A DNA stretch of 17,089 nucleotides from Calditrichota bacterium. Its GTDB lineage: Bacteria; Zixibacteria; MSB-5A5; GN15; FEB-12. The notes beneath the pieces are model-generated. The model was not told where the DNA came from. It was given only the letters and a program-made list of their open reading frames with translations, and ran no database searches. The position numbers were made by a program, and so were the translations under genes. Positions 1 through 9,200 of the stretch are shown here, one piece after another. Each line of letters begins with the position of its first letter. Within the stretch, counting starts at the first letter, position 1. Location: positions 1-17,089 of the forward strand of contig QQUK01000054.1 of assembly GCA_008501655.1 (NCBI GenBank), read 5' to 3'.

Positions 1-805
1 TTGTAAATTCATTAGCCTCAAATGCTTTAATTCCGCTTTTGAGTGCTGATTTTTCGATATACTCTTGAGCTTTTGGGATAAGTTCATGTTCCGGATATAC
101 AATTGTAAAATCCTGAAACTTAGATTTTGCCTCATCAAACTTCTTAAGTTTAAATTCAACTTCAGCAAGTCCATAAGTTGCCAGCGGACCATATTCCGTG
201 TTTGTATAATTATCGACTACACGCTGAAAATATATCTCAGCAGCTTTGTAGGTACCAATCCGGACATAAGTAACACCGCTGTTGTAATCTTTATGAGCGA
301 GCCTTGTTTTAGCTTCTTTCAGATATTTTTGTACATCGGGGATAACTTCTGATTCCGGATAGTCTATGATAAAATCCTCAAACTGCTTTATAGCTATTTT
401 CAGATCAGATTGGTCCAGCCCGAAATGCGTAGGAGTCCCTTCATAAAAACAGACCGCTTTCATAAAGATTGAATTTTCAAAAAAGACCGATGCCGGATAA
501 TTTAACACTAAACGATTAAACTCAACCTGAGCCAGATCATATTCTTCCTGTCCAAAATATGAAAGGGCAAGATAATATTGTGCAGTATCAACTATTGATT
601 CTCCGGGATAGTTATAAACCAATGCCTGAAAATAATCTAACGCTTTAAGATATTTTTCTTCATCGTACTTCTGTTTTCCGAGTTTAAATAACTCATAGGA
701 CGGTAATGTACTCAGTTTATTTCCACCACCACTACCGCAACCGATATAAGATATCGATAATATCAGCAGAAGTAGAATTGTTATGCCTGTTTTCTGTATA
801 TTCAA
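1..805 (-). CDS. bamD: BamD-like outer-membrane assembly lipoprotein with TPR repeats (3' end outside window)
   Basis: Partial gene: 268 codons are open from a TTG at 805 to the left edge, with no stop seen. The protein starts with a short basic stretch, a hydrophobic core (about residues 8-21) and Cys23 in the context YIGC, an imperfect but plausible lipobox. From about residue 35 follow TPR-type helix pairs with the recurring pattern Y-x-x-A-x-x-x-F-x-x-(L/F)-x-x-x-(Y)-P-x-S, typical of BamD/YfiO, the periplasmic lipoprotein that supports BamA in inserting beta-barrels into the outer membrane. The start must be non-ATG: the frame has a stop at about 832 and the first in-frame ATG lies far downstream, beyond the lipobox. 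An AAGGAG sequence lies 11 bases upstream of the TTG. The TTG overlaps the TGA stop of the transglycosylase gene (TTGA), which suggests translational coupling. A different TPR lipoprotein is possible, but the lipobox and spacing favour BamD. Confidence 0.8.
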   Translation of the reverse strand, partial: MNIQKTGITILLLLILSISYIGCGSGGGNKLSTLPSYELFKLGKQKYDEEKYLKALDYFQALVYNYPGESIVDTAQYYLALSYFGQEEYDLAQVEFNRLVLNYPASVFFENSIFMKAVCFYEGTPTHFGLDQSDLKIAIKQFEDFIIDYPESEVIPDVQKYLKEAKTRLAHKDYNSGVTYVRIGTYKAAEIYFQRVVDNYTNTEYGPLATYGLAEVEFKLKKFDEAKSKFQDFTIVYPEHELIPKAQEYIEKSALKSGIKAFEANEFT

Positions 806-1446
806 CTCTGGTAAGTCTCCTTGAGGTTCTTATAATTGTTTAAAACTTTTTTAATATATCTATCCGGAAGCGGCGTATTTCGCCTGAGCATTCCGCGCAC
901 TCTGGTTTCACCCATATTGTAGGCAACCAGTGCCTTATTTATATCACCAAACTCAAGGATTTGTTCAAACAAATGTAAAGTCCCGAGCTTAATATTAGTC
1001 TCCGGCTGAAATAATGTACCCGAACCATCCCAGTCTATCCCAGATCGGGAGGCGAGGTCTTTTCCGACAAACGGTACAACCTGCATCAAACCTCTGGCAC
1101 CAAAATTAGATTTCTGCCCTTTTTTAAAAGAAGATTCAGTCATGATTATTGCCAGTACAAACATAGGGTCATAATGGTATCTTTTGCTTTCATCATAGAT
1201 AGTGTTTGCAAGCTTGCCAACTTCCTGATCCGAGAAACCTATTTGTATGTCTTCGATTGCCTTGAATATCTGAAGTTTTTCTTCAAGTTCATCAATTCGT
1301 TTTTGCTGAAAACGAATCTGTTTTTCCAAATCAAATTTGTCGGTAATTAAATAAATCAACAGTCCGGATTGAAGCAGATAAATAACTACAAGCAGAATCG
1401 AAACCGGCTTTGATAAAAAGAGTCCTAATTTTTCAAATTGAAGCAT
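802..1446 (-). CDS. Membrane-anchored lytic transglycosylase, SLT domain
   Basis: A 214-residue protein predicted to cleave the MurNAc-GlcNAc bond of peptidoglycan with formation of a 1,6-anhydro product. An uncleaved transmembrane anchor at about residues 16-35 is followed by a charged, heptad-like coiled-coil stretch (about 38-63) and then an SLT/goose-lysozyme-type domain (about 75-205). The catalytic acid is Glu104 in MTESSF. The family motifs GARGLMQV (116-123) and AYNMG (175-179) are both present, so the enzyme should be active on the periplasmic side of the inner membrane. No lipobox is seen, unlike MltC or MltE. The ATG sits 2 bases beyond the rimO stop and has a good AAGGA ribosome binding site lying inside the rimO end. 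Its own TGA overlaps the downstream TTG of bamD. The coiled coil could serve for dimerisation or partner binding; that is inference. Confidence 0.9.
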   Translation of the reverse strand: MLQFEKLGLFLSKPVSILLVVIYLLQSGLLIYLITDKFDLEKQIRFQQKRIDELEEKLQIFKAIEDIQIGFSDQEVGKLANTIYDESKRYHYDPMFVLAIIMTESSFKKGQKSNFGARGLMQVVPFVGKDLASRSGIDWDGSGTLFQPETNIKLGTLHLFEQILEFGDINKALVAYNMGETRVRGMLRRNTPLPDRYIKKVLNNYKNLKETYQS

Positions 1447-1448
1447 CG

Positions 1449-2777
1449 TTAATCCTTCACAATTTTCCCAAACAGATCATATCCTTCTGCTCTGATAATC
1501 TCAGCATTGACCATATCTCCTACAGAGAGCTCCGCACCTGAGATAAATACCTCTAAGTCAACATCGGGGCAGTCTCCATAGGTTCTACCAATAGCTAATG
1601 ATGACTCGTCGATAAAATCAATAATAACTTTTTGGGTTGAGCCTAACAAGCTGTTATTTTTCTCAAATGCAATTTCCTGCTGAATCAGCATCAGTTCATC
1701 AAGTCTTTGATTTTTAACATCTTCTGGTATCTGGTCAGCCATTTCATGAGCCGGCGTACCTTCTTCAGATGAATAGGTAAAAACCCCCATCCTGTCAAAT
1801 TTTTGCTCGGCTATGAAATCTCTTAGTTCCTCGTACTCCTCTTCGGTTTCTCCGGGAAATCCGACTATAAACGTCGTCCGAAGAACAGCATTCTTTGAAA
1901 TCGTTCGTATCTTTTCAATCAATTTTTCAATATGCGGTCGATCAACATTTCTCTGCATACGTTTCAAAACATTCGAGTTGACATGCTGGAAAGGAAGATC
2001 AAAATAGTTCACTGTCTTATTATCTCCAGCCAGATACTCAATAACTTCTTCGGATAATTCTGCGGGATACAGATACATCAATCGAATCCATTCAATACCT
2101 TCAATCTTCTCTAACTCCTGAAGTAACCTGATAATATTCGGAGGGTTATCACCTTTGTAATTATATCCATAAAGAGTTGCTTCCTGAGAAACGAGTATAA
2201 TCTCTTTTTTACCGTTTTGAGCAAGATATTCAGCCTCACGTAATATCGAATCAAGAGGTCTTGAACGGAACTTTCCCCGCATCCCGGGAATAGCACAATA
2301 GGTGCATCCACGGTCACAGCCATCTGATATTTTCAGATAAGCATAGGGATAATCATCAGATATAAACCGATTATTCCAACTGAGATAGCCAAGTTTCCGT
2401 GCTTCCATTTTTATCGTTTTATCTGTTTTAGATGAATTCCCGATAATCTTTGCCATCGAATCCAAAGCTCCAAGTCCGAAGGCACCGTCAAGCTCAGGCA
2501 TCTCCTTGAGGAGTTCATCCCCGTTACGCTGAGACAGACAACCGGACGCATATAGATTTTTCAGTATTCCATCTTTTTTGAGTTGACCAAAACGAAGAAT
2601 TTCATTAATCGATTCCTCTTTAGCCGGCAGAATAAAACCACAGGTATTGACAATAATCGAATCAGCCTTATCCGGGTCCCGGACCGGAGTATGTCCTTCG
2701 TTGATCAGTCTTGCGTAGATATAATCAGCATCAACATCATTTTTAGGACAACCTAATTTATGTACATAAAATTTCAT
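1449..2777 (-). CDS. rimO: Ribosomal protein S12 methylthiotransferase RimO
   Basis: A 442-residue radical-SAM methylthiotransferase. RimO adds a methylthio group to an aspartate of ribosomal protein S12, using two [4Fe-4S] clusters. The N-terminal MTTase domain opens with KLGCPKN and shows the three cysteines of the auxiliary cluster at Cys10, Cys46 and Cys80. The radical-SAM core has CDRGCTYC with Cys154, Cys158 and Cys161. The SQEATLYG stretch (about 197-204), a DLPFQH motif and a C-terminal TRAM-like domain (about 375-440) complete the family layout, and the length is normal. The LGCPKN opening separates it from the tRNA-modifying relative MiaB. Where many RimO proteins read SQD, this one has SQE. 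The ATG overlaps the last base of the lolA stop (TGATG), implying coupled translation; no clear Shine-Dalgarno is seen. Confidence 0.95.
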   Translation of the reverse strand: MKFYVHKLGCPKNDVDADYIYARLINEGHTPVRDPDKADSIIVNTCGFILPAKEESINEILRFGQLKKDGILKNLYASGCLSQRNGDELLKEMPELDGAFGLGALDSMAKIIGNSSKTDKTIKMEARKLGYLSWNNRFISDDYPYAYLKISDGCDRGCTYCAIPGMRGKFRSRPLDSILREAEYLAQNGKKEIILVSQEATLYGYNYKGDNPPNIIRLLQELEKIEGIEWIRLMYLYPAELSEEVIEYLAGDNKTVNYFDLPFQHVNSNVLKRMQRNVDRPHIEKLIEKIRTISKNAVLRTTFIVGFPGETEEEYEELRDFIAEQKFDRMGVFTYSSEEGTPAHEMADQIPEDVKNQRLDELMLIQQEIAFEKNNSLLGSTQKVIIDFIDESSLAIGRTYGDCPDVDLEVFISGAELSVGDMVNAEIIRAEGYDLFGKIVKD

Positions 2778-3370
2778 CAGAGTTTGACGACATCAACAGA
2801 ATCAGGATATACCGGTGTGAAGATCGAATCACTACATTTGTTAAGATAGTTTTGCTTTAAAAATATCAATCTATTCAAATCTTCATTTATATCATAAAAC
2901 TGAATCTGCTTAAGTTCCGCTTTCTTTTTTTGTAATTCAATAATCAGGGAATCCGGAGAGTCACTCTCAATTGAATCAACTTTAACCAGTTTATACTTTA
3001 AATCTGGTGTAAGTATATAAGATTTATACAATTCGTCAAGTTTTGTGAGAAAGATAACGTTGTCATTTGCTTCAGAATATGATTTTTCTAAAATCACCTG
3101 ATTATTGCTTTTTGAGTACGTGTAGTAGAGATTTCGGTCAAAATTATACTCCTCATCCCCTGCTTTGATCGAATATCTTCCGTCCATACTGATTATAGCC
3201 TCAGAATAGGTAGTATCAACCGATTCAAAGATATCAGATTCAATAACACTCAGTAATTCAAATGAAATACAGGGTGTTTTTGATAATTTTACCTTTAATT
3301 TGTCAAAATTATCAGCTTTTGCCGAACTGATAAAACAGCATAAGATGATAAACAGCAATAGTTTTTTCAT
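2777..3370 (-). CDS. lolA: LolA-like outer-membrane lipoprotein carrier protein
   Basis: A 197-residue exported protein. LolA ferries lipoproteins across the periplasm from the LolCDE complex to the outer membrane. Residues 1-19 form a signal peptide ending AKA, with cleavage before Asp20. The middle carries the pattern expected of the LolA fold: a strand reading MDGRYSIKAGDEEY (about 62-75), then a short hairpin and YYTYSKSNNQVIL (about 82-94), resembling the family's G-x-F/Y-x-I-K ... D-G-x-x-x-x-x-Y ... N-Q-V/I pattern. Placement directly after ftsK is a common arrangement for lolA in Bacteroidota and relatives, which supports the call. It lies 22 bases from the ftsK stop and its TGA overlaps the rimO ATG. 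No Shine-Dalgarno is visible. Sequence identity to well-studied LolA proteins is probably low, so the assignment rests on pattern and context. Confidence 0.75.
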   Translation of the reverse strand: MKKLLLFIILCCFISSAKADNFDKLKVKLSKTPCISFELLSVIESDIFESVDTTYSEAIISMDGRYSIKAGDEEYNFDRNLYYTYSKSNNQVILEKSYSEANDNVIFLTKLDELYKSYILTPDLKYKLVKVDSIESDSPDSLIIELQKKKAELKQIQFYDINEDLNRLIFLKQNYLNKCSDSIFTPVYPDSVDVVKL

Positions 3371-3392
3371 ATTTGTTATACGCTGGGTCTGG

Positions 3393-5762
3393 TTATTGGT
3401 TCTGTTCCGAAGAAGTCATTTTCGGTGCAGCTCCGTTTGACGCCATTAGGGTTTCAAGGAAAGTTTTATCGACTAAAACCTCCCGGGCTTTTGAACCATC
3501 GAAGGAAGAGACAATACCAGCCTGCTCAAGTTTATCAATCAATCTTGCTGCACGTTGGTAGCCTATCCCAAGTCGTCGTTGAAGAAGCGAAACCGAACCC
3601 TGCTTGTGACGTATGACGACTTCACATGCCTCTTTAAACAAGGGATCACCAAAATCAACCTCAGCTGATGTAGGTTCACCTGTAGACTGTGAGATAGATT
3701 CTATAGTCATCATTTCAATACCCTGATCCCTGATAAAGGTCACAATAGCATCAGTTTCTTCAGAGGAAATATAAGCACCATGGATACGAATAGGTTCCGG
3801 TTGTCCTGTTTCAAGAAAAAGCATATCACCGTTACCAAGTAATTTTTCAGCCCCATTGCCGTCCAGAATTGTTCGGGAATCTACTTTTGTGGATACCTGA
3901 TAAGCTATCCTTGCCGGAAAATTAGCTTTAATCAAGCCGGTTATAACGTCAACAGATGGTCTCTGTGTAGCCAGAATAAGATGTATGCCAACAGCACGAG
4001 ACATTTGAGCAAGTCTTGTTATCAGCAGTTCAATCTTTGAAGAGGTCGCAGACATCATAAGATCAGCAAGCTCATCAACACAGATAACAATATATGGGAT
4101 CTTTTTTTCTACATCAGTCTGTTTTGCATTAAAATCTGCAATGTTTCTAACCGAGGCGTTTGCAAGCTTCCGGTATCTGTTTTCCATTTCGACAACAGCA
4201 TCTGAGAGAACTTTTTCCGCCCGTTTTGGCTTTGTTACAACAGGACGTCCCAGATGTGGAATGCCTTTATAAACAGAAAGCTCCAGCATTTTCGGATCGA
4301 TAAAAATAAACCTGACCTGATGAGGATGCAATCGATACAAAAATGATGTAATCATAATATTCATACCTACTGATTTACCTGACCCGGTAGCACCGGCAAT
4401 CAAAAGATGAGGCATTTTGGTTAGATCAGCTACAAACGGTTTTCCCGAAGTTGTTTTACCTAAAGCAAGGGGAAGAATATGTTTGGAGTTGGCATATTGA
4501 CTCGATTCAATTATGTCCCGCAGATATACCATTTGAGATTTTCGGTTCGGAATTTCTACTCCGACTGCTGCTTTACCGGGTATCGGGGCAATTATACGAA
4601 TGCGTTTTGCTCTAAGTGCTAAAGCGAGGTCATCGGCAAGATTTACAATCTGATTAATTTTTACACCGGTTCCCGGTTTAAATTCATATCGGGTAATAAT
4701 TGGTCCTGGGTAATAAGCGATTTCACCTTCAATTTTTACGTTAAATGTTTCGAGAGTCTCCCGCAACATTTTGGCTGTAAATTTCAATTCTTCATGATCT
4801 ATTGGTTCATCATTATGGGGATTTGCATTCAGAAGATCTGTCTTGGGATACATATAAGTAAGAGAATCCATCTGTAACTGCTCAGCTTTATTCAGGGACT
4901 TCCCTGTTGACTTTGTATGAGCTTTTTCCTCCGGTTCTTCATCTTCCTTTTCAGGTGTATTATCAAAATCAAGTTGAGGTGAAGTATCTTCTTCTTTTCG
5001 CTTTAAACGGATTTTACTTGATTTAGATTTATCTTCTTTCTGTTTGGCAAGAGCAGGATATTTTTCATCAAACTCGTCATCATTTTCATTATCCTCAGTT
5101 TCAGAGGAGAACCACTCTTTAATCTTACTCAGACTGAACATCGACGCTATTGCTTTTGAAAACGAGGAAAAAGTATCTTTGGAACCCGCAATATTAGGCA
5201 GTTTAATACGGGAAGCTAACAGCGGAGTTATTGTTGTGTATATCATCAGCAGAATCAATATAATACCGCTGACAATTATATAAGAGCCTATTTCACCGAA
5301 AATTTTTATAAACAGCCAGGTCAACTTTTCCGTAAAATAACCTCCCGCAGAATCAAGCTCAATAGAAAGAGATCGTGATGCAAGGACATGAATATTGTAG
5401 AGCATCGTCCCGAGTAACGAGACGACAAATAATATAGAGCTATTCAGTTTTAATTTTTCTGCAATTTCGGATTGGAATAGTTTAAACGATATTAGTAATA
5501 TCCCGAGAGGTATAAAAAATGCCAGCCAGCCCATAAATGTAAGTGTAAAGTATGAGAGATACGCTCCTACCATTCCACCCTGATTGAGGTATTGAGTCTC
5601 AAACGGAGATATGCGGGCATCGACTTCACCTAATATTCGTGAGTCATCAGTTGTTCGGTGTGTAATCAGAGATACGAGTAATAAGAGTGCTATAAGAAAT
5701 AGGAGTACACCGAAAACTTTCTGTTTGTTCGCAAAATTATCTTTTTTCTTCTTTTTAGCCAT
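3393..5762 (-). CDS. ftsK: DNA translocase FtsK
   Basis: A 789-residue septal DNA pump that clears and aligns chromosome ends during division. A lysine-rich cytoplasmic start leads into about four transmembrane segments (roughly 16-34, 64-93, 108-126 and 157-180). An acidic, low-complexity linker follows (about 215-295), much shorter than in E. coli FtsK. The alpha/beta motor occupies about 300-690: Walker A GATGSGKS at 457-464, Walker B VICVDELADLMM at 559-570, and the conserved ATQRPSVDVITG at 598-609. The C-terminal gamma winged helix (about 702-765, with GSVSLLQRRLGIGYQRAARL) reads the polar DNA guide sequences. The start has no clear Shine-Dalgarno. The gene follows the HU terminator, so it probably has its own promoter in the 90-base gap, and it heads the ftsK-lolA-rimO-transglycosylase-bamD unit. 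Confidence 0.96.
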   Translation of the reverse strand: MAKKKKKDNFANKQKVFGVLLFLIALLLLVSLITHRTTDDSRILGEVDARISPFETQYLNQGGMVGAYLSYFTLTFMGWLAFFIPLGILLISFKLFQSEIAEKLKLNSSILFVVSLLGTMLYNIHVLASRSLSIELDSAGGYFTEKLTWLFIKIFGEIGSYIIVSGIILILLMIYTTITPLLASRIKLPNIAGSKDTFSSFSKAIASMFSLSKIKEWFSSETEDNENDDEFDEKYPALAKQKEDKSKSSKIRLKRKEEDTSPQLDFDNTPEKEDEEPEEKAHTKSTGKSLNKAEQLQMDSLTYMYPKTDLLNANPHNDEPIDHEELKFTAKMLRETLETFNVKIEGEIAYYPGPIITRYEFKPGTGVKINQIVNLADDLALALRAKRIRIIAPIPGKAAVGVEIPNRKSQMVYLRDIIESSQYANSKHILPLALGKTTSGKPFVADLTKMPHLLIAGATGSGKSVGMNIMITSFLYRLHPHQVRFIFIDPKMLELSVYKGIPHLGRPVVTKPKRAEKVLSDAVVEMENRYRKLANASVRNIADFNAKQTDVEKKIPYIVICVDELADLMMSATSSKIELLITRLAQMSRAVGIHLILATQRPSVDVITGLIKANFPARIAYQVSTKVDSRTILDGNGAEKLLGNGDMLFLETGQPEPIRIHGAYISSEETDAIVTFIRDQGIEMMTIESISQSTGEPTSAEVDFGDPLFKEACEVVIRHKQGSVSLLQRRLGIGYQRAARLIDKLEQAGIVSSFDGSKAREVLVDKTFLETLMASNGAAPKMTSSEQNQ

Positions 5763-5801
5763 ATTGAATAATTTTTACAATTCCCTTTCAAAAAGCAATA
5801 T

Positions 5802-5831
5802 AAAAAAAGGCAGAGTTTCAGACCCTGCCTT
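5802..5831 (-). terminator. Intrinsic terminator after the HU gene
   Basis: An inverted repeat with 7-bp arms AAGGCAG / CTGCCTT (5825-5831 and 5807-5813), extended inward by GT/AC after an A-C mismatch, is followed on the minus strand by a run of seven T residues (5808-5802). It starts about 20 bases past the HU stop codon. It should separate the HU transcript from ftsK. The opposite strand lacks an equivalent T run directly after the stem, so it reads as unidirectional. Confidence 0.88.
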
Positions 5832-5852
5832 GATTTTTACCATTCTTAAAAA

Positions 5853-6131
5853 CTATTTTTTCTTGATAGCTTCTTTCAGGTGCTTCCCTGCTTTAAATAC
5901 AGGAACCTTGGTTGCCGGAATGTTTATCTGAGCACCTGTCTGAGGATTTCTGCCGATGCGGGCTTTTCTGCTCGAAACAGAAAAAGTTCCGAACCCTGAA
6001 AAACTTACTTTTTCACCATCTTTAAGTTGTTTGGTGACCGTACCCATAAATGTCTGCATGGCGTCGGTAGCCTGTTTTTTTGAAATACCAGCTTGTTCGG
6101 AGATGAGAGCAATCATTTCATCTTTTGTCAT
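5853..6131 (-). CDS. hup: HU-family DNA-binding protein
   Basis: A 92-residue histone-like protein of the HU/IHF family that binds and bends DNA as a dimer and compacts the nucleoid. The full fold is present: a helical N-terminal half, the GFGTF turn (46-50) leading into the beta arms, the arm-tip motif GRNPQTG (60-66) and a basic C-terminus. The arm proline (Pro63) that intercalates into DNA is kept. Length and motifs fit HU rather than a longer IHF-like or Bacteroidota variant; HU and IHF cannot be fully separated by eye. The ATG has a strong GGAGGGG ribosome binding site (6139-6145) with 7-base spacing. The gene appears to be transcribed alone, with a hairpin terminator just downstream. 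Confidence 0.95.
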   Translation of the reverse strand: MTKDEMIALISEQAGISKKQATDAMQTFMGTVTKQLKDGEKVSFSGFGTFSVSSRKARIGRNPQTGAQINIPATKVPVFKAGKHLKEAIKKK

Positions 6132-6138
6132 TTTGTCA

Positions 6139-6145
6139 CCCCTCC
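6139..6145 (-). promoter_or_regulatory. Strong ribosome binding site of the HU gene
   Basis: The minus strand reads GGAGGGG seven bases before the HU ATG, the strongest Shine-Dalgarno match in the window. Several neighbours (ftsK, lolA, rimO, lptD, MATE) have little or none, so this fits a highly translated protein. Confidence 0.7.
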
Positions 6146-6242
6146 ATGGGATTTAAAATTTCAGGTTTTAACTTATGTTATCTGTCAAAAAACAATAAAA
6201 TTATTAAAATGGAGTCAACTAAAACAATTTTGTAAAAAGAGG

Positions 6243-9200
6243 TTATCTGTTGAGAGATTGGGTGGTAAAGGAATCGTAATTATTATCAACTTTTATTTCC
6301 GGAAGCTGGGTAACGTACAGAGTGAATCCAAATCCCCGGTTTGAACCTCTTGGTACCCAATAAATTGAACCGGTCCAGCAGTGAATTTTACGGACAATAT
6401 TAATCGAGTTACTAATGGTCAGATTTTTTTCGATATTATAATGCTGATTATAAGAAACTCTTGTATTTTGTGTCAGATTAAATCTTAAAGCGAATGTGAT
6501 AAAACTCGATTTTGACCAGTTTGCACCTCTGCCAGATTCGGAATAACTGTAATTTGCTGAAAATGACCAGCCGCGGTTCGCATTGATATCCGCATTTTGC
6601 GTTTGGTAAGATTGATTTAGAGCGTCAGGGGAGTCAGCACCTAAAGGTATAGCATTAGAAGCAGGATCATCAAAGAAAAATTGATTACCAGCAAGATTAA
6701 GCGAGGTCCTTACTGAAAAACTCTCCAAATACGGTGAAAGGAATTGCTGTTCATCAGTATCCGGATTATAAAAAGAATGACGCATCGAAGCTGAGACTGA
6801 TGAAATATATGGTAATCCTGTTGCGTTAATTGTCGTGTTCATATCAGAAAGTGGTTTTTCTGCTGCTTCAAAGTTATAACTAAATGATGAATTGATAGAA
6901 AGAAGTTGCACAACCTTCTCGATGTCATCTTTACTTATCTTTGCCTGAAAAAGCTGATTAAGATTGAAATTCATCGAACGGCTTTTTATCGAAGATGCAC
7001 CACCTCCGGCATATTTTCTGATTTCAGGGTGTCTTTGTATATCCGGAGTGTATGAATAACCTACGGTAGGAGTAAGTACATGGCGTATCCCCTCTATTCC
7101 GAATATGCGCGGGTATATTGTTCCGTATAACTTTGTATTGGCAGAAACTCCAGCCCTGTAACTGTAGGTTCGGTAAGTTTCACCTGCATCAATGCCGGCA
7201 TTAATTGACTGGTCGGTTTCATACAGCTTAAACCAGGTTTCACTATAACTGACAGAAGGTACCACATTCAGATAACTGCCAAGCTGTACCGAGGGCAGAT
7301 TCAATGATGGGTTATGTTGTATCTTTGTATACCGTTTCCGGGTTCTATAATAAGATGTATCCGATAACAATGTTGAGTCTATAAACATAGTTGTATCGAT
7401 TGTCAATGTATCAAATGAATAAGTTGAATCAATAAAATCAACAGCTCGGGTTCTATATGAGTAATTTATAAGGGAAGGATTATACCTCAATGAGAATTTA
7501 TTGTAAAATTTCTGTTCAAGCCTTCCCTGCTCATTCTTTGAACCGGAGCCAAAGGGATAGATTGTCGGAAAGGATACCGACATATTCGGGAGGTCATCAA
7601 TGCGTGTTTCCGTATCAAGGTTGACTGTATGATTCACTTGAGCTGATAATGAAATATTATTTTCAAATCGTTTTGAAATTGAGACATGAGATTTCACGGA
7701 ACGATTGAGACGTTCTTCTAAGTTTTGTGAATAATCTGTATAATATGAAGGGTCAGACTGGAATGAACCGGAAGCACGTAACGAAAAAGTTGGTGAAAAA
7801 GTATGATTATACGCTCCTTGCAGGGTCCAACGCGGATCGGTGAATTCCTGAGCTACTGTTGAGCTGTACCTCGTCTCCTGCGTGTAATTTCCATCTACGA
7901 ATCCATCTAAGACATAGATCTTTTTAAAATTCACACGGCCGTTCATATTGATAGTCCGGCGTTGTTCATAGTAATCAAAAGCTCCCTTTACATCAAAGTA
8001 ATCCGATGCTGCCCAATAATACCCGACGTTTCTGACATATCTTTCCCCCCGTTCGAATTTCCCAAATGTAAACGGAAGAAACCCTGAATGCCTTCCTTTC
8101 TCAAGCGGGAAAACATAAAAAGGAAGCGCCAGTACTGGAATCTTATGAATATAAAAGACAACCGGTTTTGCTATCAGTTTTTTCCCTTCAATCATTTTCA
8201 TCGTAGTTGATTTGAAATGGAAATGCGGTTCGGTGGCATTACAGGTTGTATAGCGTCCTTCATTTACATAGTAAACTTCTTTCTGTTCCCGAAATAATTT
8301 CTTACCATAATAGAGACCGTCAGTGTAATCAGTCTTGGATTGGATGATTCTTCCTTTTTCAGTATCAATGGAATATAAAAGATAATCTCCAAGTATTTCG
8401 TCGTCACCATCCTTTAAAATCACAGGTATAACATTCGGTTGAATCTGAGTTGAAAGAAGATTCGGATTTACAATAGTATCAGCCTCTACATCGGCTGAGA
8501 ATGCTTCAATAATATTATTCCGGGTATCAAAATCAATGATATGTGCATCGAGAACAACATTCCCTGATTTAACATTAGCTGATTTTTTAAGCTCAATCAA
8601 AGAATCTCTGACATTATATTCAATGAAATCCGAACGGTAATCTATCGTGTCAACAATCTGGACAAGGGCTGAATCGACCATCTTATCCTTCCCGCTCATA
8701 TATGTCCCCTGAGAACCACCGATTATATGTATTTTCTGCAATTCCTCTTTTTCTACAAAAAATTTGATTGTATCACCCGAGACAACATTTTCCTGAGTCT
8801 GCCCGGTCCCTTTGGATGATGGATAATACCAGGAATACGCTTGCCCGTAACAAAGTATGGTACTGATATCTCCATCAACAAAATCAATAAATATTCTTTT
8901 CCCTTTGAGTATCGATTCATCGTAAAAGACCGAACTGCTATCAAGCGGTTCTTTAAAATTCCCCTGAGCTGAATCGAGCACATCAATGTAATCGACAAGA
9001 TTTTTGTCAATATATATAGAAATCAATTCCCCGGAAATTACAGATTCTTTGTGAGTCATTGACGGTTTATCATAAAGATCAAGTTGTGAACCATCCCCGT
9101 TCATTTTTGCGCAACCGGATTGAGAAGAAAATTCATTTGAAGAAATATTTACTTCTCCGTATGCTTCAGCTGTCTTGTTGGCCGAACTATAATCTATCCG

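Noticed and set aside
65..352. Plus-strand open frame of 95 codons
   Set aside because: It lies antisense to the BamD-like gene, whose minus-strand frame has a lipobox and TPR patterns. The plus-strand product is low-complexity with no recognisable motif.
1449..2777. MiaB (tRNA methylthiotransferase)
   Set aside because: The LGCPKN opening and SQEATLYG stretch fit RimO; MiaB usually begins with a GCQMN-type motif.
5763..5801. ftsK promoter
   Set aside because: TTGCTT and an A/T-rich stretch are present, but the -10 match is poor. A promoter is expected after the HU terminator, yet I cannot place it.
6132..6242. HU promoter in the HU-lptD gap
   Set aside because: TTGACT (6218-6213) and TTGACA (6188-6183) occur on the minus strand, but neither has a good -10 box at 15-19 bases, so I do not call a promoter.
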